Below are positions 12,751 to 23,737 of a stretch of DNA of 64,000 bases, in pieces. Within the stretch, counting starts at the first letter, position 1. Every line of letters starts with the position of its first letter. The notes under the pieces are model-generated. The model searched no databases and was not told the origin of the DNA. It was given only the letters and a program-made list of their open reading frames with translations. Source of the stretch: Ashinkailepas kermadecensis (Eukaryota; Arthropoda; Thecostraca; Neolepadidae); contig JAOTOM010004351.1 in the NCBI GenBank assembly GCA_034440615.1, forward strand, positions 192,501-256,500, in the 5' to 3' direction. The translations under genes were made by a program, and so were the position numbers.

Positions 12751-14783
12751 GTGCCACCGACCAATCTCAAACGCGTAAGCCTTGTTGGCGACCAACGCAA
12801 GATACAACACAAGATAAACGTGGATAAATTAGCCGACTCCAAGAGTTTGAAACCGTTGAAACTAGTCAACGCCCACCGTTGAAAATAAGTATCTGCAGCC
12901 ATATCCAACTGACAGGGCTTCGTTTCATGTGCAACCAATCACGCAGGAGTTCGGCCATTGCAAAACTGAACCCCATGGTCAGTAGCGTAACCAGAAGGGG
13001 TCGTGTATAATGTGGCTATTGTCCGTCCTGCCGTGCCGAGGGAGCCAATTTCGGCGCGTGAAGCGTGCCGGGAATTGGCTCTTGTCATATGTCTGGCCCA
13101 CTTCTGCTACTAGAATCATCATTACGACAGGGCCCTATTCCAAGGCTCCGGTCTATGCACGTCGCAACCTCCAATGATAGATTATGTGCACCCAAAAGTG
13201 GAACTTGGGACACAGCGGCAGAGCACATGCCATCACTGCCGCCCTCAATGTTTTTTTACTGCCGTAGCAACTGGGGCTTGCAGTGTCTAGAATAAAAAGA
13301 TGCTAATGATGGCGGGATGTGTTGTTTTGGGGGAGGGGTTCCACTGAGCATGGCTCTTCACAAAACAATTGGACCTGTGTCGCCAAATTATAATTGAGCC
13401 TCTGTGATGGTTCAGGGAGATCTTCGGTCTTTTAGGCCCTTTCTTTTCATGCAGCGACCACAAGAGTAGTGGCACGTTCCTGTTCCCAGCCCCCAAAACA
13501 AAAGTCGGGAGGATACATCGCTTTCATCGCCAATGGTGGCGAGGCTATGTCAACCACCCATTTTTGCGCACCCGATCGTGCAACGATCTCAAAGCAGACA
13601 ATCACTGCTCGAGGGCGACCCTCCACGCGTCTCACTTTCATCAGAGCCCTAGCGTTTTCCCGTTCTTAGGGCCGACAGGAAGTGGAATTGTGGATTTTTT
13701 TTTTGGGGGGGGGGGGCAGATGCTATGGCTATAATTGATCAGATGAGCGTCCACCCAGCATGGTCGTGAGACCTCGGGATTAATGGCACCCACTTGCTAT
13801 TAATTAACACTGGCCAGCACACATCATTCCAAACAAGAAAACACTTGGCGCTACATGAAGTGCTTGGCCATTGTCATCGCATGCTTGGAGAACGGGATTG
13901 TTAAAAACTTGTCCGGTTTTGATGTTAGTTTTCTTGCATCTATTCTTCTTGCTTGTTCATTTTTATTTGGCACACAACGATAGAGCAAATAATGGCATTG
14001 TGATTGGGTTCTTCCTGAGGGTTCTTTGCTTTAACTATCAAGTTATTCCCCCCAAGCAATTTCGCAAAGTGACACCATTGCATGGTAGGAAATGGTGGGG
14101 AATATGGACGTGACTATCTTTCATTGCTCTCTGCCGTACTTCAGTTCCATGGCCCGCGCCTGCTCAAAATATAAATATTTCGCTGTCCGAGTGTTCTATG
14201 GTAGGTGACGCGTGTGGTGTACAATCAGGCTACGCTCTGACACAGACCAGTTTTCGTTTTGTGTTCATGGTAAATGCCGAAAAAGAAACAAAAATAAGGA
14301 CCATGTGAGTATGAACTGCAACGAATGGCCTCTTCTTTTCCATACCAATAAATACTGGTTTCATGGGTATAGCCACGGTTTTGAAATGGGGGGACGGACA
14401 AACCAGGGACGCGGTAAGTTTTGGCAGGGTAGAGAGGTAAGCCCCGCCCATCCCCCCAAAACATTTTCCCGGACTTAAGCCACTTCATTTTCAAGGTCTG
14501 GTTTTAAGATTTACCATTGTTAAAAATGATATTTTGGGGACAAAAAAGCCGCCAAAATTAGCACGTTTCACTCCTTATGGCTGCCTATGAAAACTTAGTT
14601 ATATATCGTACGTGCCGGGTCCGATTTCACAATGACCATGGAGCAATGCTGTAATTACGTTAAACGTTGCCCTCTTGTCGCAGGAAAACATAAAATATTA
14701 GAGGACGGTTTTGTTGTAGCAAATATGGACTTACACTAACCTTTCCCATGCTTTCCCGTTTTACGGGAACACATTTCCATGCA
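12751..14783. other. unassigned intergenic or intronic sequence
   Basis: No gene, RNA or repeat family was recognised across this 2-kb stretch apart from a poly-T/poly-G tract near 13687-13718. Confidence 0.4.
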
Positions 14784-14791
14784 ATCACAAC

Positions 14792-15073
14792 CAGGGGCGG
14801 ATGAAGGGTGTAGCACTGGGGACATGGAAGGTGGCGTCCCTCCTGCCGGGAAAGGCGCCCCTCTGAGAAGGTTCGAGTGTACCCCCTCGAATTTGTCAGC
14901 CAGAGGCGCCCCTATGATATAAAAAGGCACCCCTTCGGGAAGGCCCAAGTGCACTCTGCCTCGAATTTTTCAGCCATAGACAATCCTCCAGGTACTTTAA
15001 CAGTGGCACCCCTCCAAAGAATTGATGCCCCTCCAGACAAATGGCACCATGACAATTTCTGGATCCACCCCTG
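14792..15073 (+). mobile_element. hAT-like MITE, 282 bp
   Basis: The element starts CAGGGGCGGAT and ends ATCCACCCCTG, an 11-bp terminal inverted repeat with one mismatch. It is flanked by atcacaac (14784-14791) and attacaac (15074-15081), an 8-bp target duplication with one change. An 8-bp duplication and CAGGG termini are typical of hAT elements. No transposase is encoded. Reverse-complemented, its interior resembles the left end of the element at 25200. Confidence 0.7.
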
Positions 15074-15081
15074 ATTACAAC

Positions 15082-15415
15082 ATTGCTCCCTCGCAGTTAT
15101 GAACTCCGGCTGGCTATACAATCGTGTGCCTTCTCATATGATTTCCCTTGCAAATTTCACAACTTACGTAGAATCATTTAATCCAGGAAAGCTTGAGAAC
15201 AAAAAAAGGTTCTATATTTTATATGTCCGGAACAGCAATGTGGGAGTGTAAATTAAAGGCCAGCAATGAGAGCGCCGAACAGCGGGCTATGACGGATTTT
15301 TGGGGGTGCTCCTATTCATATAGGATATGTGTGCCTGCTATCACAACGGCTGCAAATAAAAAGAGAGTTGCTCCTCCTATTCCTATCTTACTCAATCATT
15401 GTGCACACACCGGAC
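15082..15415. other. unassigned spacer
   Basis: No feature was recognised between the hAT-like MITE and the satellite. Confidence 0.4.
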
Positions 15416-17195
15416 CTTCGAGACCTTATAACTTATTTCGATACCTCAACTTTTTGATACCGTACGGCAAGCCACGTCGAATGACACCCACATGATGCAA
15501 ATTGAAGCCATAGCGACGAAACGTGAAGACTTCGGATACAACTAACCTTTGACCTTGAGGTTTGACCTGACACGTCTCAGTTTAAAATGTTATTCGAGTG
15601 TTGCCCACAGGCTATCTCTTGGTACCAAATATGGGTACCTTTGGGAGAAAACGAAGAAACGCGGGGCGACCGATGAAATGAGTTCGATCTTTGGCCTTGA
15701 AAATTATTTCGATTTCTGAACAGTTTGCTAGAGTACACCACGGCACGTCGAATGCCACCCACTTTATGCAAATTGAAGCCATAGCGACGAGGCGCGAGTA
15801 CTTCGAACAATTAAGCTAACCTTTGATATTGTCGTTTGGCATTGACAGGTCCCGGTTTAACCCTCGCCGGTATTCGGCATTTTACCACCTTCGGTCGTAT
15901 AGGGGGGTACGACCCCCCCCTGGCGATTCGAAACCGTGCATGTTGCGAAAACGAACCAAATACGAAAGTGATAGATTTGGCCGAGGTCTCGCGGTTGGAA
16001 TTCAGTATGACCTTCTAAGGTCAATGGTTGACCTTCCAGGTCAGATCAAAGGTCTAAAATTGATTTTTTGGGGGTATTTTCAGAAGAAAATCGTCAGTTA
16101 TATCGAAACTACTGTCTAAATATGCACGACATGGCCGGAAACATGTTTATTGGGACATTGCGAACATAACGACATGTGACACGATGTGATCGGACCAATA
16201 TGTCATGCACCAAATGAGGTCAAAGCCGTGACCCCAAATATCCAACTTTTTAAGAGTGGTTCCAATTTCGAAGTTTAAAGTTCCTCAGGGTAAAAATGGA
16301 CGCTGAATTCGAATTCAGCACGAAAAATTACCGTAGGTCAGCTAAAAAAGGTCGAAAGGTCAAACGAGGTCAACCGAGGTCACCGATTTTTTGAACATTA
16401 TTTTTCCAATGGGAACCCATCTGGGCATTGCAAAATTGCATTGCAAAACACATAATACCAGTCGATGTAAGCAACAATGTCATGTTTAGGTGTGATAATC
16501 ACGTATTTGTTGAAAACTGCTCGGAGGTGCTCCCTTTTATGACCTCATAACTCTGTGACCTGACATGCCCTCCCAAAAAAAATTCACCAAAAGTCGTCAA
16601 AAGGTTTCCCCAGAGGGTACTGAAAATCTCAGAGCGATCCGTTCATCGGTTTGGAAGGAATACACAAAAATCCTTAGGGGGTTGCACCCCCCCCTATACG
16701 GGCGAGGGTTAAAATGTTACTTCAGATTCACCACGGGCTATTGCGTGATACAAGATGTGGGTAGGTTAGGGAGAAGAAAAAAAGCGAGGCGATCGAAAAA
16801 AATCGGCTTGACCTTTAGCCTTTAAAATTAGTTCGATTTCTTAACATTATAATACGGTACAACAAGCCACGTCAAATGACACCCACTTGGTACAAATTGA
16901 ACCCGTAGTGACGAATCGTAAGGAATTCGAGAAAAATCAAATTAGCCCTTAACCTTGAGATTTGACCTTGACATATCCCGGTTTCAAAATGTTACCCGAG
17001 GGTTCATCATGGGCTATCGCTTGATAGTGGATCTGGGTAGGCTTAGGTGAACACCAAAAATGCGACGTGACCGAATAAATCAGCTTGACTTTTGACCGTC
17101 GAGATTATTTTGAATTATCAACTTTCTGATACCGCACAACAAGCGACGTCGAATGACATCCATTTTCTGCTAATTTAAGCCATAGCGACGAAAGG
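15416..17195 (+). repeat. 272-bp satellite, diverged tandem monomers
   Basis: The marker cacgtcgaatgacacccac recurs at about 15473, 15744, 16868 and 17144. Removing the 852 bp of the insertion at 15861 and its target duplication makes the spacings about 271, 272 and 276 bp. Each monomer carries gaagccatagcgacgaa, tttgaccttgag and a gggctatygcttgatac-like region. Monomers are well diverged, so the array is old. The last one ends exactly where a SINE begins. Confidence 0.8.
15861..16708. mobile_element. piggyBac-like non-autonomous element, 848 bp
   Basis: The termini CCCTCGCCGGTAT and, reverse-complemented, CCCTCGCCCGTAT form a 13-bp inverted repeat with one mismatch. TTAA is present on both sides (15857-15860 and 16709-16712). 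The flanking satellite rejoins across a single TTAA (gttTTAAaatgtta), as its sister monomers show. TTAA duplication and CCC termini are piggyBac hallmarks. No transposase frame is present. Confidence 0.8.
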
Positions 17196-17475
17196 TCCGC
17201 CCCGGTAGTTCAATTGGTTAGAGCGCTGGCCTGCACTGGTCTCCCCTGTCCTGACAACACAGAGTTCGAGTCGCCTCACGCGCTCGCATTTAGCCTCCGG
17301 CTGGGAGGGTCAGTTGGCAGCTGGCCCGATAAGGCCGGGTAAGAGCTACCGGGCGGCCGTGTCGGTGCATTGACGGCACGTTAAGCTTTCGATCAAAATT
17401 CTGCCGTTGAACTGCAATTCATAGATTGGGTGGTGGGGTCATGGCTCACGCAACAAGCTCTGCTTAGCAATTGAA
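17196..17475 (+). mobile_element. tRNA-derived SINE, family 2, long copy
   Basis: The head contains an A-box-like ggtagttcaattggttagagc and a B-box-like gagttcgagtcgc, as in a tRNA. The body has ctggcccgataaggccgg and ctgccgttgaactgcaattc, and the tail has caacaagctctgcttagca. Diverged copies occur at 18265 and, inverted, at 19060. The 5' junction falls exactly at the end of the 272-bp satellite. Confidence 0.75.
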
Positions 17476-17879
17476 CGTTCAAGGCGAAAGAGTTGCCACC
17501 TATCGGCAGACACGTTGAACTACTGAGTTTGGATAAAAGTGGGACAAATCTGGCACGCTACCAAAAACAATTTGGAAACAAGAACGCAGACAAGCCAGAG
17601 TGGCATGCATGGAAATAGCTAGCTAGCACTAAGGTTAGGATTGGTTAGGCTTGGAAGGTAGGTTTCGATCAACCAGCCCAAACCTGGAGCTGCTCTGCAG
17701 GAGAACACCTGTGATGAAATTAAAAAGTACATCTATAACCTAACCAATGAGTATGGGGCTGGAGGATCATGTACTTTTGGTATTGCTAGTACAGCACCAA
17801 CCAAAAGAATCAAAGCCATGCAGCAGCAATATTTGTACTGCCCTCCTAATGGTCACACAACACTGCCCAGCCAGCATTC
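17476..17879. other. unassigned spacer
   Basis: A short cluster of ggttaggattggttaggctt around 17632-17652 resembles arthropod-type TTAGG repeats but is too short to mean anything. Nothing else was recognised. Confidence 0.4.
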
Positions 17880-18062
17880 CAAAGTGGGTCCCAAATGGGT
17901 CCCAGATGGGCACCCATATGGGTCCCACATGGGCAACCTACATCGGCCCCATATTGGTTTGTCGTGGGACCCATCGGGTCCCAGATGGCACCCATATGGG
18001 CTAGATATGGGATTCATGTGGGCACACCCATATATGTGCCAGCCATGGGCTCGATATGGGCA
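17880..18062. repeat. degenerate ccatatgggtccc palindromic repeat
   Basis: About ten imperfect units of the type catatgggtcccacatgggc occur, each a near-palindrome around CCATATGGG or CCCATATGGG, with 15-20 bp spacing. The arrangement is neither a clean tandem nor a simple microsatellite. Confidence 0.75.
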
Positions 18063-18264
18063 GTGCACAGCATGTATTGGAAATGGAAGAAAGCATTGTC
18101 TCCTGCTCCTCGGATCTGCTAATGCTGCAGAATTCATGAATTAATTTCATCCATTGCGTTCTTCGTCCATAGCCATCATATGATGGCTATAGACGAATGC
18201 ACTATGGACGATGCACTAACCGATGCTCGAACTACCTCGTCGGTAGCGACACGTGTAGATGCAT

Positions 18265-18440
18265 GTTTAGTTACGTTGGTTAGAGCGCGGAGATGACATT
18301 CCTCCCTGGTGAGACGAGCTTAGTGCTAAATGCACGAGTTTATGGTCAGCTGACAACTGGCTCGATAAGGATGGAGACGCGGCAACCGGTCCATCGGGTA
18401 GCAGGGCCGGTGTTCACGCGACAAGCTCTACTTAGCATGG
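18265..18440 (+). mobile_element. SINE family 2, diverged copy
   Basis: The segments gttggttagagcgc, cagctgacaactggctcgataagg and cacgcgacaagctctacttagca match the copy at 17196 in order, with the B-box region deleted. Confidence 0.65.
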
Positions 18441-19059
18441 CAGGCGTGAAGACACCCATAGCAAGTTACTTTTTAGTATGCAATTATACATTATTGATTA
18501 GTCATGTAGTAATGGTCAGGATTGATAAATCGTTGGCTGTGCGTGGAGTATTCGTAATTTCACTTGAATGCACCAGTCACCTTTCACACATCGTACATAC
18601 ATATAACTGATATATTTATCAGCTCAACACCTCTGATGACATTGAATGAACGGGGCCCCTACGCAGTGATACAATGTACACGTCCACACTCGGTTCCTAC
18701 TGGGCGGGTGCCGCATGATCACGGGTGCGGTCTCGGCGCCGCGCTCGGCCGCCCGTGAACCATTTCCCAATGGCACGTTCGACATCCTTGCGGGATGTAG
18801 CGCTGGTAGCACCAGTTTTCTTCATCGCTCCTGTAGAGCACAAGGCAGGCACGATAGCGTCACATAAACTTTAAGCCTCAAAGTTGAGTTATCAAACAAC
18901 ACAATGCGTTGACAGTACTTAATGACCCAATTCGATCTAGACACCAACTGGCAAAAACCGGAGTCCTACGCTGCTCATATACCTAGCCTTGCCAGCCATT
19001 TGGCAATTTATTTTTGTTGTTGAGAAATTTAGTTCCAATTCTTATTGGGGTGACCTTGC
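18441..19059. other. unassigned spacer
   Basis: No supportable gene or repeat was recognised. Confidence 0.4.
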
Positions 19060-19287
19060 AAACCAGGGTCCTGTTGCTAAGCAGAGCTTCCTGTGTGAAC
19101 ATTGGCCCCACCACCCGATCCATGAATTACAGTTCAACGGCAGAATTTTGGCCGACAGTTTAACGTGCCGTCAATGCACCAATACGGCCGCCCCGGTAGC
19201 TCGTCCCCGGCCTTATCGGGCCAGTTGCCAACTAACCCTCCCAGCCGGGGGCGAGATGCGAGCGGGTGAAGCGACTGGAACCCTGTC
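19060..19287 (-). mobile_element. SINE family 2, inverted copy
   Basis: On the minus strand the order of blocks is rearranged relative to the copy at 17196. The body block ctggcccgataaggccgg precedes gagctaccggggcggccg, followed by ctgccgttgaactgtaattc and gctctgcttagcaac. It is clearly the same family, in the opposite orientation. Confidence 0.65.
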
Positions 19288-19504
19288 TTGCAATTTACAA
19301 ATCAGGACTCAATTTTCTACGGATCTACTGCTTTTCTACTTGATCCCAAGACGGGCTTGCGCATGACCAGACGGGACGGGCTTGCGCATCAAGCTCCCTC
19401 TAAGGGAAGATAAAAATGTGATCAAATATTTTAGATACACTCGTATTTTAGTTCAGAAGCGGCATTTCAAGAACATTTTGCAAGGACACGTTTCTTAAAA
19501 TTAT

Positions 19505-20095
19505 TAAGATGATGTGACTACTCATTCTTGGCGCAAATGCATACTTTTCAGTTGGTGAGGAAATTGATATAAAAAAGGGCAGTGGGAGAATATATAATGA
19601 AGAAAAGGTATCATGGCTTTTCAACGGTATTTTTGTGCTTCATGATATTAACAAGACAAGTTTTCCACACATTTACCTCCATGGAGTAGACAAAGGGTTA
19701 GGTTTGGTTAGTATTAAAGTTAGTATTGGTTAGGTTAGGCTAGGTCAATTTTTTTTGTTTATAAAATATTTTGATTCTCTATTGAAATTTCAAAAGAGAA
19801 TCAATTTCTTTCTCGAAAAATAGTTCGGCTAAGTTATGTTACATTTTTAAGTTGGCAATTGTGAAAATAAATGGCTGAGTATTTTTCCTTTCTTTCACTG
19901 CTTTGTTTCTGATACGGGAGGTTAGGCTAGGCTAGGTTACGTAAGGTTATCCTACATTTTTCTTCTTTTTACATTAATGTTATGCTATGCTACATAATTC
20001 AAAGCCTTTTTGGTGTTATTTTGCCCGCAAACTGAAAAGTAAGCATTTGCACAGGTAATGGGAGGCATCATAGTTGACCACATCCCAAAACATTG
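19505..20095. mobile_element. long-inverted-repeat (foldback-type) element
   Basis: The left arm, with gcaaatgcatacttttcag (about 19505-19580), is inverted in the right arm, with ctgaaaagtaagcatttgc (about 20000-20095). The ordered flanking blocks gatgtg..actac / catacttttcagttggtgag..aaaaagg match an arm-like copy at 33555. The interior is AT-rich with several ggttaggctagg motifs and no ORF. Confidence 0.55.
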
Positions 20096-20336
20096 CATTG
20101 GAAAAGGAAAGTCCAAGAATTTATCAAACACCCTAAAGCACAAATTTACCTTTTGGAAAGGAAACTAACCACCTTGCCGAAATTCTGCAATCATACTAAT
20201 TAGGGGTATTGGCACCTGAAAATGATGAATATGACATTGGTTTTGCGAAATATTATGCCCATACTTAAAAAAACGGGATTTTGGAAAGTTTTTTCTTTTT
20301 TATCATAGGCCTCTAAAGGTTCGCCAAGAGAGGAAT

Positions 20337-20381
20337 ATAAATTATATAATATAATATACAATATATATATATATATAATTA

Positions 20382-20427
<46 letters not shown>

Positions 20428-20462
20428 TATATATATAATTATATAATATAAATATAATATAA
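20337..20462. repeat. AT dinucleotide microsatellite
   Basis: Long runs of ta/at with a few extra a or t bases. Confidence 0.95.
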
Positions 20463-21119
20463 AATAACAATTTCAGAACGCCAAAGGAATTTTCACAACG
20501 CCCACCGAGTCTGTCCATGTCCCAAAACCGATGATAAAAGGCCTTATAACTTCGGCTGGAGGATATTTTGGACCGAACGGAGTATGAGGTAAGTGATTTC
20601 TCGACGTGGTCTTCAAAACTGCTATCTCAGTTAAAATCCCATTATAAAGGTGGTTAGTTTCCTTTAACCTAGCCTAACATTTGTCAGACAAATTTCAATA
20701 AATTATTTTCAAACAATTCACAAACATTTCTAAGATGTGAAAATTAAAATAGGAGTAACTAAGCCTAGCCTAATCTCCTTTGCTTTGTAGAGGAAAAACA
20801 TGTGATTGATATATCTTGTATCCAAGCTAAACTTCATTAATAACATATTTCAGACAACACCTGGATTGTTTTCTTTAATTAATTGATTTGAATTGACAGG
20901 CACCTGTGTATTTGGTGCCATGAACTTGGTGTCATACACCAATAATTCAATGACTTAGCATTTGGTGTCAACAGACCCATGAAAGCAACGTGGTTGAATC
21001 AGATCTTCGCAACATCAATAATTATGCAGGGCTTCCACATTTGCATGACAATGCCAGGTATATATAGCAATTTCGAGGTCATCTGGGGTCAGAACCTCCG
21101 GGTTTATGCCCTACTTACG
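20463..21119. other. unassigned; possible 3' part of the minus-strand SWIM gene
   Basis: No exon with convincing borders was found. Terminal sequence of the gene at 21120-21575 could lie here or further left. Confidence 0.3.
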
Positions 21120-21455
21120 CTAATTTGTAATTTCCACATTCAATATGTACAGAGTTCTGCCAATCATAACAATCACTCGACCCTTCACTTTCCTCATCCT
21201 TAGGTACACAAGCAGAGCAATGCAGTGCTTGCAGCTTTCTGAGAGGCCAGCCTCGCATGAGCACTGGACCCAGAATCTTTCCCACTCCACCACAGCATGC
21301 AGCTCATGGGGCTTCTTCCGTAGGTGGCTGGATTTTATGAAGAGTACCTCCACCATAATCTTGCCTGGTTCTTTCCCACTCGTGTCACAAGAAATGCGTC
21401 CTGCATCTAATACAGCTTCACGCTCAGTGACAATACTTTTTATCGCCGATATATC
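21120..21455 (-). CDS. SWIM zinc-finger protein, candidate internal exon
   Basis: The minus strand reads through about 110 codons without interruption. They contain the pattern C-x-C-x7-C-x-H (QCSCEAGLSESCKHC), preceded by a beta-strand-like VEWERFWV. This is the signature of a SWIM zinc finger, a DNA- or protein-binding module found in MULE transposases, plant FAR1 proteins and metazoan proteins. The proposed 5' border is an AG at 21456-21457 after a pyrimidine-rich stretch. The 3' border is uncertain: a donor such as AAA|GTGAAG after MRK, or a stop just beyond 21120. Phase matches the tiny exon at 21540-21575. It may be a cellular gene or a domesticated or decayed transposon gene. The SWIM call is good; gene structure is tentative. 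Confidence 0.5.
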   Translation of the reverse strand, partial: DISAIKSIVTEREAVLDAGRISCDTSGKEPGKIMVEVLFIKSSHLRKKPHELHAVVEWERFWVQCSCEAGLSESCKHCIALLVYLRMRKVKGRVIVMIGRTLYILNVEITN

Positions 21456-21539
21456 CTGAGATTTGCACAATTGATACTTTCGGTATGGTATAATGCGCTG
21501 TGCTACTCTGAAGCAAACTCAGACAGCATCACACAATAC

Positions 21540-21575
21540 GCTACGCGTATTGTTTATCTCAAACAAAGCCGCCAT
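21540..21575 (-). CDS. candidate first coding exon of the SWIM gene
   Basis: The ATG at 21575 lies in AAGATGGCGGC, which is both a good initiation context and a YY1-like initiator. It encodes 12 residues (MAALFEINNTRS), ending at AGC|GTATTG. An 84-nt intron (21456-21539) would join it in phase 0 to the SWIM exon at 21455. The short exon and non-optimal donor make this provisional. Confidence 0.35.
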
Positions 21576-21603
21576 CTTTAAATGTTGTACTGCCATCTAG
21601 CGG
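21564..21603 (-). promoter_or_regulatory. YY1-like initiator plus CTCF-like site
   Basis: On the minus strand CCGCTAGATGGCAG (21603-21590) fits the CTCF core CCRSYAGRKGGCR. Just downstream, AAAGATGGCGGC overlaps the candidate ATG and fits YY1. Both are typical of short, TATA-less promoters. Binding is inferred from motif similarity only. Confidence 0.4.
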
Positions 21604-21696
21604 CGGGTTCAACGGCGAATGCGACCCTGGTTCATAAATAATGTTTAATACAACGAAGAATGGCTCTTAGATGCTCCTGGGTTTTAGACATTGCGT

Positions 21697-21922
21697 GTAA
21701 AGAAAGCATACGACCTTCAATATACCAGGAGGTGCTGAGTTGACATCAAAGTAACGTTAAGGATTATACTTTATTAGGTACTCAACGTTTCGGCCAGGGG
21801 CCATCGTCAGGTGGCCCCTGGCCGAAACGTTGAGTACCTAATAAAGTATAATCCTTAACGTTACTTTTGATGTCAACTCAGCACCTCCTGGTATATTGAA
21901 GGTCGTATGCTTTCTTTACACG
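21697..21922. repeat. 226-bp near-perfect palindrome with hammerhead-like motif
   Basis: The left arm (21697-21805) is the reverse complement of the right arm (about 21814-21922), with one or two differences over about 109 bp and an 8-nt centre, tcgtcagg. Each arm carries ggccgaaacgttgag followed by aataaag. Across the centre on the minus strand, CTGACGA is followed by a GGCC...GGCC hairpin and GAAAC. These are the conserved pieces of a hammerhead ribozyme core as found in Penelope-like retroelement terminal repeats. It is probably a head-to-head pair of such termini. Catalysis is not shown. Confidence 0.7.
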
Positions 21923-23737
21923 CTGGTTCATAAAGCCACCCCAGCAAGTGCTCGGATTAAACTTAGGATAAAAAGGCGAGGTCATCACTGCTAACATGCG
22001 TCGGGTTTGCTTTAGATATTGTTTACAGACTAAAATGTTATAATACTTCCAGAAAATGTCAAGTTAATGCAAAATATCGGCAAAAGTCGGCCTCTTGTGG
22101 GTTGGCTCTTTTGGCACCCTGGATCCTCTCCTGCATAGGTGTTGTTTTATGAAAATTATTGGGGGGCAAAGTGCTACGGGATTGATGTAGGTATAAGACG
22201 TGGCCGTTTCACACGGGCATCGAAGGAGCGGGGGGGGAGAATCCGCCCGCTTCTGCTGTTTTTTTATTAGAACATAAAATATATATAACATTATCTCATA
22301 GACGGGCGACGATATCGTAATGCAATCTTGTGACTTTGCTAAAAAAATCACTAAGTGCATCCTTTGCAACACAAAATCTAAACCCGTTAGTAAATATAGA
22401 AGTTGCGGGATGCCAAATCGACCGACCTGGCGGCGGCCAGTGAGCGTTTAAGGTCACAAAGGCTTCGTTAGTGCGGTGAAGCGGCGGTACGGTGAGGCAG
22501 CCGATCACGACTTCATTTGACTTTAATGGCCTAGGGTCATGAAATTTGTAGTTCACTACATCAGTAATCTATCATCAAAATTGTATGCTTACAGCTTCAG
22601 TAGTTTCCGAAATCTTCGGGGCTTGGGCCGAATCCCCCTCCCCCCCCCCCTCCCCCTCCTGTGCGTGTTATGTGAGAGGCCCTGGGGCGCTCGTGTTAAT
22701 CGACCCTGTCCTCAATTATGTCTATATGCTATATTTAGGCCACTCAATCTGCCGATGGGATAAACTTACAATTTATGTGATGCTCAAAATAAAGATAGAA
22801 ATATAACCACACCTCTAGAAGGCCAGGTTATCACTTAAGGGGTATAAAATTGTCCGACTCAATTGAAAACCCGACAAAAGAACAGCGAATAAAATTTTCG
22901 AAATGTTCCGTCCTATCAGTGTGCAAGAGTTCCCGAGCCACGTTTCCTCCGTTGCTCATATATCAACGAATAATCTACAGCGCAACCACACACAAGCGTG
23001 ATGGCGAACTATTAATATATTAGTAATACTAATATTTGTAGGCAAGACACACAGAAACACACCCAGGTCGGGAATCATGGCTCCGGTCATACCAACATAC
23101 ATTACATAGACTGAGACAGTGGAGATGACTGCGTTCGGACATTCAATATAAGATGCGGAGTTCTTGTTTGTAACTTTTTAATCGATTTGAGATCATATTA
23201 AATGTTCTTTCTTGACGGTGAAAAGATGACAATATTCAATCCTTATCAAGTACAGTTGCCAGTTAAATCTACCGAACACAGCGTCTTCACATCAGTTCAT
23301 CTCACACCAATATCATCTGAAAAGAGGCCGAGTTCAATATATCCTCAAAATCCACGCAAACAAGACCAAGTGGGTTTTAGCATTTGTTTCACTGCGTTCG
23401 CTCGGAACTCTCGCTCACTCTGTCTGAACAGTCAGCGCAAACTCGTAAGCTGAACACAACCTGGGAAACGTATGTGGTGGAATACGTGCTAAGTATGGCT
23501 ATATCTGGCAATCTAAATCAAATCAGGCCGTTTCTTACCTTCACATTCTAGTGACTTGTCATTAAATAAATGAAGGTGTGATGGCTGTTGCAAAATTCCC
23601 TCATGAAGAAAATAATACAACGCATCTATCTGCCTTTAATAATCTGAGGGCACATGACACAAAACTCAGAAGTTTTTAGGAACGACACCGTCATTTGCCA
23701 TCTGCCGCGGTCTCCCACCAACAGCCAGACTACTACA
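21923..23737. other. unassigned; no gene recognised
   Basis: An 86-codon minus frame at 22296-22556 shows no known domain. A C-rich tract lies at 22637-22665. No RNA gene or repeat family was recognised. Confidence 0.35.
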
